64,000 nucleotides of DNA from CAVVVS01 sp963751355 (GCA_963751355.1 CAVVVS010000046.1:62001-126000); one strand, 5' to 3'; shown: positions 9,883-19,514, counted from the stretch's first letter. Translations and numbers: made by a program. Notes: a model not told the origin generated them from the letters alone.

Positions 9883-10744
9883 ACAATAAACGAATATAAT
9901 CCCGGTTTTTATCCTTAAGTATTATGCCAGTTACTAAATGATATAAGGCAAATAATTCCAAAGAGAAAGGGATATACCCTATATATCCTAAAACCGGCAT
10001 CTCAAAAACATGCATAAAATTTACAAGTGGTAAATGATAAATCCATTTAGGATATGAATAGTAATTCCACATTTCCCAGAAAAAACCGCACATCAAACAA
10101 CCTAAGGCTAAGGCTATTATGGGTCTCCAATCTTTATTTACAGTATAATCCAATAACGTTTTATTTTTAAAAAGAATATTTACGGGCTCAATCAAAAAAT
10201 AGATAGAAATCCAGATTAAGTAGAAGAAGTGATCAGGGAACGCAATTATAAGAGTTAACGTGATGATGCCCGCTATAAAGAGTTTAATAATATTTGAATT
10301 TGAAGGTTTAATTTGAACCCCGCTTTTCATGTTCTTTATCCACTTGAATGTACCGGCGAACTCGGCAGTACCGAATACCGCAGGCATTACCGTTGAAAAA
10401 CTTAAGGTAGCAAGCAGGAAATATTGCAAATTTGTGAAGTACTGTCTTCCGTCATAAATCCAATTGTTTGTAATTTGATTGAATGCTTCAAATAACCACC
10501 AAGCAGGAGCGGAGATTAAAAACAATCCAATATACTTTTTAAAATTTCGAGTAAGCAAAGAAGTAGCTTTCTTATAGTAGACTATTCCGTCAATGGTAAG
10601 AGCATAACCCAACCATAAACCGAAAAATCCCCATTGAGTCCGTAATCCGCTTAACGACCAATTTAAGATCCAAAATACGACGACTAAAAACAATCCTATA
10701 CAACCATGTAAAGGAAATATTTTTAACTTTCCTTTTTCAGACAT
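9881..10744 (-). CDS. Multi-pass integral membrane protein, function unknown
   Basis: A 287-aa protein with about eight hydrophobic segments, starting near residue 12 (GCIGLFLVVVFWILNW). Aromatic-rich motifs such as WEMWNYYSYPKWIYHLP and FEMPVLGYIGYIPFSLE near residues 225-265 look conserved and could line a polar site, but the family was not recognised. It begins 6 nt after the stop of the upstream threonine/serine dehydratase gene, with AGGAATGAG overlapping that stop, so the two are probably translated from one mRNA. Nothing in the sequence ties it to amino-acid metabolism beyond that linkage. Confidence 0.75.
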   Translation of the reverse strand: MSEKGKLKIFPLHGCIGLFLVVVFWILNWSLSGLRTQWGFFGLWLGYALTIDGIVYYKKATSLLTRNFKKYIGLFLISAPAWWLFEAFNQITNNWIYDGRQYFTNLQYFLLATLSFSTVMPAVFGTAEFAGTFKWIKNMKSGVQIKPSNSNIIKLFIAGIITLTLIIAFPDHFFYLIWISIYFLIEPVNILFKNKTLLDYTVNKDWRPIIALALGCLMCGFFWEMWNYYSYPKWIYHLPLVNFMHVFEMPVLGYIGYIPFSLELFALYHLVTGIILKDKNRDYIRLL

Positions 10745-10750
10745 TTACAC

Positions 10751-11704
10751 TCATTCCTGTTTATGATTTAAAATCATCGACATAGTTTCTGCATCAATGT
10801 TACCGCCGCTAATTATTACTCCTACTCTGCCGGAGGGAAGGATTTTCTTGCTCAATAATGCGGCAATTCCAAGTGCGCCGGAAGGTTCAACCACAAGTTT
10901 CATACGATAAAAAAGGAATTGAACAGCTTCAATAATCGATTGTTCCGTCACGGTTACAAAATCATCAACGTACTTTAACACCAATGGGAAAGTTATTTTA
11001 CCCAATGAAGGTGTTCTGGTTCCGTCAGCTATTGTCGGAGGATTTTTAACGGTGTGAAGTGTTTTAGTATAAAATGATTTAGCCGCATCATCAGCAACTT
11101 CGGGTTCCACCCCGATCACTTTACAAGCAGAATCCATCCCTTTAGCAGCAATAGCCGAACCACTCAGTAAACCTCCGCCGCCGCAAGGGACCAACAACAT
11201 ATCTAACGTTTTAAGTTCAGCAAATAATTCTAATGCCGCGGTGCCCTGTCCTATAACAATATTTAGATGATCATAAGGAGGAATTAAAGTAAAACCTTTT
11301 TCTTTAATAATTTCTCCCGTAACTTTTTCCCGAATTTCCTTTTCGGGGTTATATTCGATAATATTTGCTCCGTATTCTTTGGTTGCACTTCGTTTTATTT
11401 TTGGGGCGTTTTTCGGCATCACAACGGTTGCATTAATACCGAGTATCTTACAAACAAGTGCTACAGCCTGAGCGTGGTTACCGGATGAGTAAGTAATAAC
11501 CCCTCTGTTTTTTTCTTGATCGGATAATTGTGAAATTGCGTTAAAAGCCCCCCTAAATTTGAAAGCCCCCACTCGCTGATAATTTTCACACTTTAAAAAT
11601 ACATGTGCTCCTATTATACTTTCAAGAGTTCTGGACATCATGATCGGCGTTAAATTTGCATGTGTCCTTAATCTTTCTTCAGCTATCTTTATTTTAGAAT
11701 ACAT
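10751..11704 (-). CDS. PLP-dependent threonine/serine dehydratase
   Basis: Fold-type II PLP enzyme of 317 aa, predicted to deaminate threonine or serine to a 2-oxo acid in the cytoplasm. The Schiff-base lysine is in GAFKFRGA (K49), the PLP phosphate loop is CGGGGLLSG near residue 175, and SGNHAQA is present. It lacks a C-terminal ACT domain, so it resembles catabolic TdcB-type dehydratases or serine racemase rather than feedback-regulated biosynthetic IlvA. AAGGA lies 5 nt before the ATG. It is followed directly by a membrane-protein gene. Substrate preference cannot be settled from sequence alone. Confidence 0.88.
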   Translation of the reverse strand: MYSKIKIAEERLRTHANLTPIMMSRTLESIIGAHVFLKCENYQRVGAFKFRGAFNAISQLSDQEKNRGVITYSSGNHAQAVALVCKILGINATVVMPKNAPKIKRSATKEYGANIIEYNPEKEIREKVTGEIIKEKGFTLIPPYDHLNIVIGQGTAALELFAELKTLDMLLVPCGGGGLLSGSAIAAKGMDSACKVIGVEPEVADDAAKSFYTKTLHTVKNPPTIADGTRTPSLGKITFPLVLKYVDDFVTVTEQSIIEAVQFLFYRMKLVVEPSGALGIAALLSKKILPSGRVGVIISGGNIDAETMSMILNHKQE

Positions 11705-11757
11705 TGAGTCCTTACAATTTATTTTAAAGTTATCTATTTCTCCTACGCGGCTAATAG

Positions 11758-12525
11758 TTAAATATGTCCATAGTAAACTTCAGTGTCATATCCGATTGTT
11801 ACTTGATTATCAGAATTATATTTTTCAAAAATATTTTGCAATTCCTTCATCATAAATTCATATTTGGAATTACCAGGCAACGGCGCATAAGAACTGGATA
11901 ATAATCTACCCTTTAGCCCATCAAAATTAAATTTTTGATAATTATTAAAACGCCTCACCCCGTAATCCGAAAAGAATTCTTTCAATATTTCATCGTCAAT
12001 ATTTTTATGATTTACTTTGCTATAATCATCTGCACAACTAATCAATAAATCTTCATATGCGTTTAAGAATCCGCCGGAGTTTGTTTTTCTTGAATTCCAG
12101 ATCAAGATGACAATACCGTTTGGTTTCAATATCCTTAAAAACTCATTTTTAGCTTTTTGCAAATTGAACCAATGGAACGCTTGCCCGGCGGTAACGAAAT
12201 TAATAGTCGATGATTCTAACCCTGTGTTTTCCGCAGAACCGTCAACACTTATAAAAGATGGATAGTCTTTTAGTATATTTTCGGCTGCTCCTCTCATGGA
12301 GCGGTTAGGCTCTACTCCTAATACTTTATTCCCATTATCTAAGAATAATTTGGATAATATTCCGGTACCCGAACCAATGTCTGCAATAATATGATTGGAA
12401 TTTAAATTAAATTTTTCTCTAAGATACTCTACTACGGCTAACGGATAATCCGGACGATATTTAATATAATTTTCTACCCTCCCGGAAAATCTTTCCTTCG
12501 GATCTTGTTCAAAACTTGAATTCAT
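11758..12525 (-). CDS. Class I SAM-dependent methyltransferase
   Basis: A 255-aa Rossmann-fold methyltransferase. The N-terminus FSGRVENYIKYRPDYP is typical of a group of small-molecule methyltransferases with a Methyltransf_11-type core. SAM-binding motif I is ADIGSGTGILSKLF, the acidic residue of motif II is in GVEPN, and GQAFHWF and LKPNGIVILIWN follow. The substrate is unknown. It lies 53 nt upstream of the dehydratase gene on the same strand and might share its transcript. The ribosome site is weak (GAAGT). Confidence 0.85.
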   Translation of the reverse strand: MNSSFEQDPKERFSGRVENYIKYRPDYPLAVVEYLREKFNLNSNHIIADIGSGTGILSKLFLDNGNKVLGVEPNRSMRGAAENILKDYPSFISVDGSAENTGLESSTINFVTAGQAFHWFNLQKAKNEFLRILKPNGIVILIWNSRKTNSGGFLNAYEDLLISCADDYSKVNHKNIDDEILKEFFSDYGVRRFNNYQKFNFDGLKGRLLSSSYAPLPGNSKYEFMMKELQNIFEKYNSDNQVTIGYDTEVYYGHI

Positions 12526-12712
12526 ACTTCATATTTAAACTTTAAATTTTATTACATAACCGAGATTCATTTTCAAAATTACTCCACATAACGGTCTATC
12601 CGGAATTAATAAGAATCGAAGTACTTCTAACTTTATGCGAGTACTTAATAGTCATCTTGTTTTCAAACAATCAAACAGTCAGTCAATTGAATAATTCCAA
12701 TTCAATTTTGTA

Positions 12713-12754
12713 TGGAATATTGGTATAATAAGAATACTTTAAGAAAATATTCCA
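12713..12754 (-). terminator. Possible AT-rich hairpin after thiamine-binding gene
   Basis: TGGAATATT at 12713-12721 is the exact reverse complement of AATATTCCA at 12746-12754, with a 24-nt loop. It begins 14 nt past the stop of the thiamine-binding protein gene. The long loop and AT-rich stem make it a weak terminator candidate. Confidence 0.25.
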
Positions 12755-12767
12755 ATAAGCTTCAGCC

Positions 12768-13067
12768 TCAAACTAATTTTACTTCTACGCTTTTTATCTT
12801 ATCCTGCATCGTTTGACTTCGATCGGTTCTGGTACCTAATCTAATTGTTGTAGTTATTCTCGGTGCACCCAACTCGTGGACCTTTTCATGACATTTTTTT
12901 ATTGCACTAAAAACTGTATCCCATTCGCCTTCAATATTAGTACCGTAGGCATGAAGCATAGTATTTAGACCTGCTTCCTTTAATATTTTTTCACACTCGG
13001 CAATATATTTTGACACCGAAACTCCAACACCTAACGGGACTACACATAAATCAACTATTACATTCAT
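12768..13067 (-). CDS. MTH1187-family thiamine-binding protein
   Basis: A 99-aa cytoplasmic protein of the MTH1187/YkoF-like family (DUF77), whose members bind thiamine or related pyrimidines and form tetramers. Visible marks are MNVIVDLCVVPLG at the start, YIAECEKIL, LHAYGTNIEGEWD in the middle and PRITTTIRLGTRTDR near the end. The start is the Met at 13067, with AAGGAAGGA about 9 nt upstream; the longer frame adds eight non-conserved residues. It stands alone between a methyltransferase and a phosphoesterase. No TPP riboswitch was seen upstream. Confidence 0.85.
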   Translation of the reverse strand: MNVIVDLCVVPLGVGVSVSKYIAECEKILKEAGLNTMLHAYGTNIEGEWDTVFSAIKKCHEKVHELGAPRITTTIRLGTRTDRSQTMQDKIKSVEVKLV

Positions 13068-13193
13068 ACTCTTGTCCTTCCTTCTGCACAAATAAATAAG
13101 AGAATTTACATTAGCAATTTAACAATAAAAATTACTTTTAAATTAACCGGATCATTGGGAATGTTTGACTCTGCCTTATTAGTTATTTGTTAC

Positions 13194-14057
13194 TTATTTT
13201 TTCCAGCAATTTGTAATTGCTGAAGAGTCCGCACTTGCCCCGGCATGAGCCAGATCATACATCTCCTCAATTGTCCTCAGCATATTATAGTGATTCACTT
13301 TTTGTTCATACTCACCGTGCTTAACCATTTCGCCTACAAACAAAGTTGGAATTTTATTAACCGAAGTACCTTTATCTTCATCAAAAGTAATTATTAGCAA
13401 ACTGTTATGTTTTTTTGCCCATCGTACGTAATCATCAAGATGCTGTTTCACCCATTTATCACCTCTTTTGATTGTAGCCGGATTAAACCCGTTATGCATA
13501 TCGTTGTCCTGGTTCGGAATAACAAATGAAACAACCGGAAGATTTTTATAATTTTTAGGAAACTTCGTGAGAGGTAAATTTGTACTCTCAGGTAAACCGT
13601 TTTTCTTGCTGTTCATCCAATTTATCCAGGGGTTATGTTTTCTAGCGTATAACCCCGAAAAAGCTTTTTCGTAACTTGAACTAGGAAGATCTTCCGAATA
13701 ACCTGCAAAAGAATATTTTTTATTTAATAATTCCCTGCCCAGGTTCGGAGCTGTAAAATGTAAATTTTTGGGTCTGCTGTCATCAGTTATTCCCTGTGTT
13801 GAACCGGAGAAAAGCGCAATATAATTAGGCTGACTTGGATGAGTTACTGCAAAGGAATTTGTAAATACTGCACAGTCTTTATCATTTGCAAGAGAATTAA
13901 TATACGGTGCGGCGGAAGAACCGATTATTTGATTATAAGAATGGTTTTCCAAAATTACTATTACTACATGAGATGGTTTCGGAACTTGTGAAAAAGATAC
14001 CGACTGGATACTCCCCAATAATAAAGCGGATATAAAAAGTTTATATATGAATTTCAT
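13194..14057 (-). CDS. Secreted phosphoesterase (AcpA / PF04185-like acid phosphatase)
   Basis: A 287-aa exported enzyme. Signal peptide MKFIYKLFISALLLG with cleavage near SFSQ. The phosphoesterase family signature ILENHSYNQIIG lies near residues 35-46, followed by AAPYINSLA, THPSQPNYIALFSG, SFVIPNQDNDMHNG and ITFDEDKG, which supply the metal and phosphate ligands typical of acid phosphatase/phospholipase C-type proteins. Likely role is phosphate release in the periplasm or outside the cell. The ribosome site is GGAGAGG. The exact substrate is unknown. Confidence 0.85.
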   Translation of the reverse strand: MKFIYKLFISALLLGSIQSVSFSQVPKPSHVVIVILENHSYNQIIGSSAAPYINSLANDKDCAVFTNSFAVTHPSQPNYIALFSGSTQGITDDSRPKNLHFTAPNLGRELLNKKYSFAGYSEDLPSSSYEKAFSGLYARKHNPWINWMNSKKNGLPESTNLPLTKFPKNYKNLPVVSFVIPNQDNDMHNGFNPATIKRGDKWVKQHLDDYVRWAKKHNSLLIITFDEDKGTSVNKIPTLFVGEMVKHGEYEQKVNHYNMLRTIEEMYDLAHAGASADSSAITNCWKK

Positions 14058-14283
14058 CTTAATCTTACCTCTCCTAAAAATAATTTCAATAAATTATTAT
14101 TATAATATATAATACTGGATATAATTTATTTTGACGAAGGAAACATTTCAGATTCAACCTTGTTAGGGAAATATGCACGGTGAGTTCTTCTCAATGCAAA
14201 ACTCTATATTTTAATTTAGCAGTTTTAAGACAAGAACAGAATTAAATAATAAGAAAATTAAAAGTGCACAAATAATGGAATAA

Positions 14284-16380
14284 CTATTTAAGATATTGTT
14301 TTCTGATCGATAGAAGCCCCTTCGTCTCACCGATAATTGTTAACCTGTCGTCTGCCTGTAAAATTGTATTTCCGTTCGGGACTATAACATCGTCTCCTCT
14401 GCGCAAAATGGCTACGAGGCATCCTCCGGGGAGCCGGATATCCTTAAGAGCAAAACCAATCATCGCCGCAGTCGAAATATCTTTTTCAATTATTAATGAG
14501 AGAAATTGTTCATCATGAAGTAAGGTTTCCTTAAGTTCCTGTTCATCCCGGGCACTTTGCCAGTCTTCGGCAAATCCATCGTCATCGACCCGGCCGGCAA
14601 TTTGAGCAAGTATTCTCAAATGCTGTGTTGAACTGATTTCAGGACTGACTAAAAAGAAGATTGCATGTACATCAAATTCTTCATCAACATGATTGGTAAG
14701 CGGACCGTTTACCGTAATATGAACGCCGGCATTTGACCTAACCAGCACCATTTCCGGCTGCAAAAGTCCGGCAATTCTTAAATGTGGTAACGCGATTCCA
14801 TGGGTTACCGGTGTCATTCCTATTCTTGTTCCCTCCATGAATTGCTTCTTTATTTCCTTTGCCGTAAAGGGGACTGAATCGGCAAGCCACAAAGAGGCCT
14901 TTTCAGCAACATCTTCAAATTCGCATTTTTCTTTTAAATCGATGACTAGACTTCTGGCGACAATCTCATCAAACGGATCTTCTTTTCTTAAACCCTTCTC
15001 CTTCAATATTCCACGCAGTTCACTATCCAGAGCATGATAACGAAATTGCCCAAGGCGTTCGAATACGTGATAGATGGCTCCCGATCTTTTTATTTTATCG
15101 CGAGCAAAATATAAATACCATGCAATCCCTATGATTATTAACCCGCTTGAAAAAGATATCGATAGCCAACCCATTTTAAATATTAAAAAGAAAGCCGATA
15201 CAATACCAATAATCTGCATCCATGGATAAAAAGGGGAATGATAACCCGGATCGTAAGAACCAATATGACTTTCACGCATCACTATAACACCGAGGCTGAC
15301 AAATGCAAACATTAATAACTGGAAAGCGCTTGCAAGCTTTGCAATTTTTAACGGATCAAAAGCAACTATAAAAATTATTATAACTGCAACCGTCACCATT
15401 ACAGAAATAAACGGTATCCCCTTTTTGCTTAGTTTTTGAAAAAAGTGAGGCATTATAAAATCACGACTCATTGCAAACGGATACCGGGAGGCACTCATAG
15501 TTCCTGCATTAGCAACAGAAATAAATGCTAATAATGCTGCTATGCTAACTAAGACGACACCGGAACCGCCAAGCAAATTTTTAGCGGCGGAAGCCACAGG
15601 CGTTAAATCCCCTCTCAGTTGGTCCATGGGAACTATCCCAACCATTATTATTGTCCCTAATGTGTAAATAATAAATGCGGTTCCCAACGACAAAAAAAGC
15701 CCGATTGGAAGATTTCTTTCCGGATCTTTAACCTCTTCGGAAAGACTGGCTATTTTAGTAACTCCAACGTAGCTAATATAAACAAGTCCCGTAGTGGAAA
15801 AGATTGCTGAAAACCCGGAATCAAAAAAACCGCGGAAATGGGATACATTAATTTGCGTGAATCCATCACCTAAAAAGGCTACCAAAATTAATAGAAGAAT
15901 CACTACAAGAAAGACTTGAAACTTACCCGTCCCTTTAACAGAAAATAAATTTAAAATACCGAGTGCAAGTGCTATTGAAATTGCAACAGGAACAATTGAA
16001 ATATTGGCAACAAAAAGAGAGATATATGCTCCCATACCTATTAATGCAAAGGCAACCTTTAGAATTAATGCCAGCCAAGTTCCGATTCCGCCGATTGTCC
16101 CCATTGCGGGACCTAATGTTCTATCAAGGAAATAATACACGCCGCCCGCTCTGGGCATTGCAGTAGCAAGTTCAATAACACTGAACATAGCAGGGACAAG
16201 AGGAACTGCTGCAAGGATATAGGCAAGAATCAGCGCCGGTCCTGCCGAAATAGCAGCTAGACCGGGCAATAAGAAAAACCCCGCACTTAATGTTGTACCG
16301 GTTGCTATTGCGTATACATCAATTAAATTTAATTCTTTTTTCAGTTTCCTGGTTTTCCTTTTTTCAAACATAGAGTGCAT
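14284..16380 (-). CDS. APC-superfamily transporter fused to EIIA-like and TrkA-C-like domains
   Basis: A 698-aa inner-membrane transporter. Residues about 18-430 form an amino acid/polyamine permease with some twelve helices (ATGTTLSAGFFLLPG in helix 1, SLSEEVKDPERNLP loop). Residues about 470-620 resemble a PTS fructose-type EIIA domain, with GIALPHLR placing a histidine at 533 where EIIA is phosphorylated. Residues about 628-698 resemble a TrkA-C/RCK-C ligand-binding domain (LPGGCLVAILRRGD, LQADDRLTIIGE). Cytoplasmic sensing domains on an APC porter suggest gating by phosphorylation or a nucleotide-type ligand. No other PTS gene lies in the window. Met1 or Met4 could be the start. Substrate unknown. 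Confidence 0.85.
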   Translation of the reverse strand: MHSMFEKRKTRKLKKELNLIDVYAIATGTTLSAGFFLLPGLAAISAGPALILAYILAAVPLVPAMFSVIELATAMPRAGGVYYFLDRTLGPAMGTIGGIGTWLALILKVAFALIGMGAYISLFVANISIVPVAISIALALGILNLFSVKGTGKFQVFLVVILLLILVAFLGDGFTQINVSHFRGFFDSGFSAIFSTTGLVYISYVGVTKIASLSEEVKDPERNLPIGLFLSLGTAFIIYTLGTIIMVGIVPMDQLRGDLTPVASAAKNLLGGSGVVLVSIAALLAFISVANAGTMSASRYPFAMSRDFIMPHFFQKLSKKGIPFISVMVTVAVIIIFIVAFDPLKIAKLASAFQLLMFAFVSLGVIVMRESHIGSYDPGYHSPFYPWMQIIGIVSAFFLIFKMGWLSISFSSGLIIIGIAWYLYFARDKIKRSGAIYHVFERLGQFRYHALDSELRGILKEKGLRKEDPFDEIVARSLVIDLKEKCEFEDVAEKASLWLADSVPFTAKEIKKQFMEGTRIGMTPVTHGIALPHLRIAGLLQPEMVLVRSNAGVHITVNGPLTNHVDEEFDVHAIFFLVSPEISSTQHLRILAQIAGRVDDDGFAEDWQSARDEQELKETLLHDEQFLSLIIEKDISTAAMIGFALKDIRLPGGCLVAILRRGDDVIVPNGNTILQADDRLTIIGETKGLLSIRKQYLK

Positions 16381-16449
16381 TTTTCCATTAATGATTGAAT
16401 ACTATAAAAAGGATCTGCTCAATAATACTTCTTTAATTGATCAAATAGA

Positions 16450-18405
16450 TTAATAATAATACCAAATTGTCCGGTAGTCTTTTATATCCTCTCCCCTGAC
16501 AGCCAACTCTTCAAGATAATCATAAATCGGTACATCAACATAATTATAAGGAGGGATAGCAGCAATATTTTTTTCCCATGGGTGAAATTCATATACGCGT
16601 GAACCGTCGGCTAATACCATAACAAGTCTGTGATCTTGCCAGGAACGCAGATGATTTTTACCTAACCGCGGTACATTGAATACAGGCTCGTCTGTTCTGT
16701 CAAGCCCGGGAAGTAAACGCGCTTCTTCTTTTCTCTCTTGTAAAATTCGGGCAATCGGAACCATGTACCTGCTGGTCTCCTCTTTTCCTTTCATATTAAA
16801 AGTATAATAAGGATCTACTCCAATAGAGCGTAAATCCCGGCGAAGTTTGGCACTTTCGAACCTTCTCGAATTTTCTATTGTAAAAACTTCCTGGTTGTAC
16901 ACGCTTATCCCAATTTTTCTGATGTTTTGAACCGCCTCCATCGCCTGGGGAGTTATTTCATAAGAATGTTCGAAATGAGTAACAATTGCAATTTCTCTTT
17001 TAGACGGCTCATGAAAATGGGACAAGATATCGAGCAATTCTTTGTCCCATCTCATTGGAAGTACAACCGGTGTCCGCGTTCCGAGTCTTATTCTGTATAT
17101 TTGTTTTTTTGAAGCAAGCACTTCCAGTATTCTCTCCAATTGTGAATTTTTCATTATCAAAGGATCACCGCCTGTTATCAATACATCACCGACAGTTTTG
17201 TGTTTATCGAACCAGGCTAAAGCTTTATCGACTGACTCTCTGGATGCCATTGCTTTCGGATCTAGGACACTTTCAATTTCCCAGTTACGCTGGCAGTAAA
17301 CACAAATTTGAGCACACGTGTTGAAAGGCTTTATTATTGCTATTCCGGGATAACGGCGGGTAATTAAATCAACCGGAGATGTATCAATTTCTCCCATAAA
17401 ATCAAATTTTAAATTACGCTCTTCCATATGTGCAACCATCTTATCTACGTAATCTATCGGTGGAATTACCTGTGCACGAATTGCATGGTCATATCCCACG
17501 GAGGTTTTAGGATCCATTAAGCTGAGGTAATACGGCGTAATCCCGAAAGGTATTCTGTTATTAATTGCTTTATTGATAGCTTCCTTTTGTTCGGGGTTTA
17601 ATTGTATTAATTCAAGGAGTGGAACTGAATCTCTTATAACATTTCTTAAATGCCACCGGTAATCATTCCAATCCTCTTCTTCGGCTTTAAAATAATGAAG
17701 TATCCTGTTTTTGTTTTGTTCGCGCCAGGAAATAACCTCTTCGTCCATCCCGGAAGGATATTTCTTAAAATATTTTTGGATGGTAGAACCAAGATTATCA
17801 AGTATTTCCATTCTATCCAATGCAGCTTCACGTCCTTTTTTCCTTAAGAAATCGGGGATACCTTTTTTTACTGCATAATCTTCGCGATAGATATTTGATT
17901 TACCAATTACGCCTTTAAAAAGATTAATGAATTCAATTAAAAAGCCAGGTGAAATAGGCTGAGTAATCTTATCTTTGTTTTCTGTTGCCAATTTCCATAA
18001 AACATCGAGTGCAGAAAATTTTGTTCGTAGTTCGTTTATTGGTCCTATTATGCTTTTAAATACTCTCACACATTCCCTTACGGTAGCTTTTTCGAGGATA
18101 TGAAGATCATTATCCAAATTGAATACTGCTCTTTCAGCTTTTTCAAGGTATGTATAAAGAGAATCGCGCGCTGCTTCAAGCGTCTGGGAATTTATTAGGA
18201 TATTATATATATCGGAATTGGAGGCCCAGAGCTTTTTTAAATATGCTTCAGTATCAATTTTAAACCTGGATGTAAATTGAAAGAATTCATCGGTAAAAAC
18301 ATCTTCAATCAAAGTAGTGCTTATTCTTTCATTTTTGCCTGAATTTACCTTCTTTTTTAGGGAGGATGATTTTTTATTTACTGGGTTATCTGCTGCTGAG
18401 TTCAT
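16450..18405 (-). CDS. KamA-family radical SAM aminomutase (lysine 2,3-aminomutase-like)
   Basis: A 651-aa protein. The radical SAM cluster motif is CAQICVYC, with cysteines at 364, 368 and 371. LITGGDPL and RIRLGTRTPVVLP follow as in lysine/glutamate 2,3-aminomutases, and FNVPRLGKNHL near residue 590 may hold the PLP lysine. It is much longer than classical KamA (about 420 aa): residues 1-280 are an extra, mostly helical N-terminal region. GGGG precedes the ATG. A desaturase and a lysine-dehydrogenase-like gene lie upstream on the same strand, which fits lysine or beta-lysine metabolism. Whether lysine, glutamate or another amino acid is the substrate is not determined. Confidence 0.85.
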   Translation of the reverse strand: MNSAADNPVNKKSSSLKKKVNSGKNERISTTLIEDVFTDEFFQFTSRFKIDTEAYLKKLWASNSDIYNILINSQTLEAARDSLYTYLEKAERAVFNLDNDLHILEKATVRECVRVFKSIIGPINELRTKFSALDVLWKLATENKDKITQPISPGFLIEFINLFKGVIGKSNIYREDYAVKKGIPDFLRKKGREAALDRMEILDNLGSTIQKYFKKYPSGMDEEVISWREQNKNRILHYFKAEEEDWNDYRWHLRNVIRDSVPLLELIQLNPEQKEAINKAINNRIPFGITPYYLSLMDPKTSVGYDHAIRAQVIPPIDYVDKMVAHMEERNLKFDFMGEIDTSPVDLITRRYPGIAIIKPFNTCAQICVYCQRNWEIESVLDPKAMASRESVDKALAWFDKHKTVGDVLITGGDPLIMKNSQLERILEVLASKKQIYRIRLGTRTPVVLPMRWDKELLDILSHFHEPSKREIAIVTHFEHSYEITPQAMEAVQNIRKIGISVYNQEVFTIENSRRFESAKLRRDLRSIGVDPYYTFNMKGKEETSRYMVPIARILQERKEEARLLPGLDRTDEPVFNVPRLGKNHLRSWQDHRLVMVLADGSRVYEFHPWEKNIAAIPPYNYVDVPIYDYLEELAVRGEDIKDYRTIWYYY

Positions 18406-18466
18406 ATTGTTCCCCTTTTTTTATTAACAAATAATCCGGATTGTTATACAAAAATCTATTTATATT

Positions 18467-19441
18467 CTATATTTCAGTCTTTACAACCATTCCTCCTCTT
18501 TCCTTACGAAGCATTCTTGTAAACAGTGAAATATTTGAATCGAATAAAAATTTCAACCAAAGCCTAAACCATGATGTATGATATATGAGATTGTCATAAT
18601 ATTCGGGAGCACTTTTTTTCAACTGGGGAAGCCTGTTCCACGGAATGGAAGGGAAATCATGATGCTCATTGTGATAGCCTACATTTAATGCAGGAATATT
18701 CAACGGGCCGTAATAGCTGTAAGTTTCCTGCGGCGGATAAATTACGTAATGTTCCTGTATCCAACGGGCGCCGAGAGGATGGAATCCGATTGAGAAGAAA
18801 AATGAGAATACAAGGTAAAGCAGAGCCAACGGTCCGAACAATACTACTAAAAGTATATCAAAACCAAAAACAACCACCATGTTTACGAGCGTCCATTTAT
18901 TCGCAAATTTAATCTCTCGTAATCTAGGAGGTCGAAGAGCTTGAAATAAAGGGAAAAACAATTCCCAAAAAGCTTTTCCGAAAAAATTGCTTCCGATCAA
19001 TTTGGCTTCCCACTTGCTGGGTATGTCTGCATCAAGGTCGTAATGCCCCTGGAATGAGTGGTGTTTCAAATGATAACTTCTGAATGAAATTGAACTGGGG
19101 ATAACATTAGGCAAATCGGCAATAATCCCAGCTAAATAATTTGCAATTTTGTTTTTAAATATCAGGTTATGTGCCGCTTCATGAATTAATACGAACAGGC
19201 AGTGATTGGCAAATGCACCAATAAAATAGGCAATTATTAAGCTCAACCACCATGAGTATTGGGTTAAAAAAACAGCTATACCTATCTGAAGAAATACAAC
19301 ACCAATAATCAATATAAAACTGTAAGGATTACGACCAATTAATGCTCTGACTTCGGGATGATCTTTCAGTATTGCCTTGGTACGTGCCTTATGCGGTTCA
19401 ATCGATTCTGAGTAAAGGAAATCTCTACTTTTCTGTGTCAT
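18467..19441 (-). CDS. Fatty acid desaturase resembling dihydroceramide delta-4 desaturase
   Basis: A 324-aa membrane di-iron desaturase with all three histidine boxes: HEAAH (87-91), HLKHH (124-128) and HNEHH (257-261). The segment ETYSYYGPLN, then NVGYHNEHHDFPSIPW and EYYDNL closely matches my memory of eukaryotic DEGS1/DES1 sphingolipid desaturases, and the N-terminal region (EPHKARTKAILKDHPEVRAL) aligns too. The predicted role is introducing a double bond into a sphingoid base or acyl chain in the inner membrane. Hydrophobic segments flank boxes 1 and 2. GGAGAAGG lies upstream of the ATG. It sits between the KamA and lysine-dehydrogenase-like genes with 61- and 73-nt gaps. No serine palmitoyltransferase is visible nearby. 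Confidence 0.88.
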   Translation of the reverse strand: MTQKSRDFLYSESIEPHKARTKAILKDHPEVRALIGRNPYSFILIIGVVFLQIGIAVFLTQYSWWLSLIIAYFIGAFANHCLFVLIHEAAHNLIFKNKIANYLAGIIADLPNVIPSSISFRSYHLKHHSFQGHYDLDADIPSKWEAKLIGSNFFGKAFWELFFPLFQALRPPRLREIKFANKWTLVNMVVVFGFDILLVVLFGPLALLYLVFSFFFSIGFHPLGARWIQEHYVIYPPQETYSYYGPLNIPALNVGYHNEHHDFPSIPWNRLPQLKKSAPEYYDNLIYHTSWFRLWLKFLFDSNISLFTRMLRKERGGMVVKTEI

Positions 19442-19514
19442 TTCAACCTTCTCCCTATCGAAATGATTAATCTAAAATTTAACGTACTAACAATAATTAA
19501 TTAAATCAATCTAC

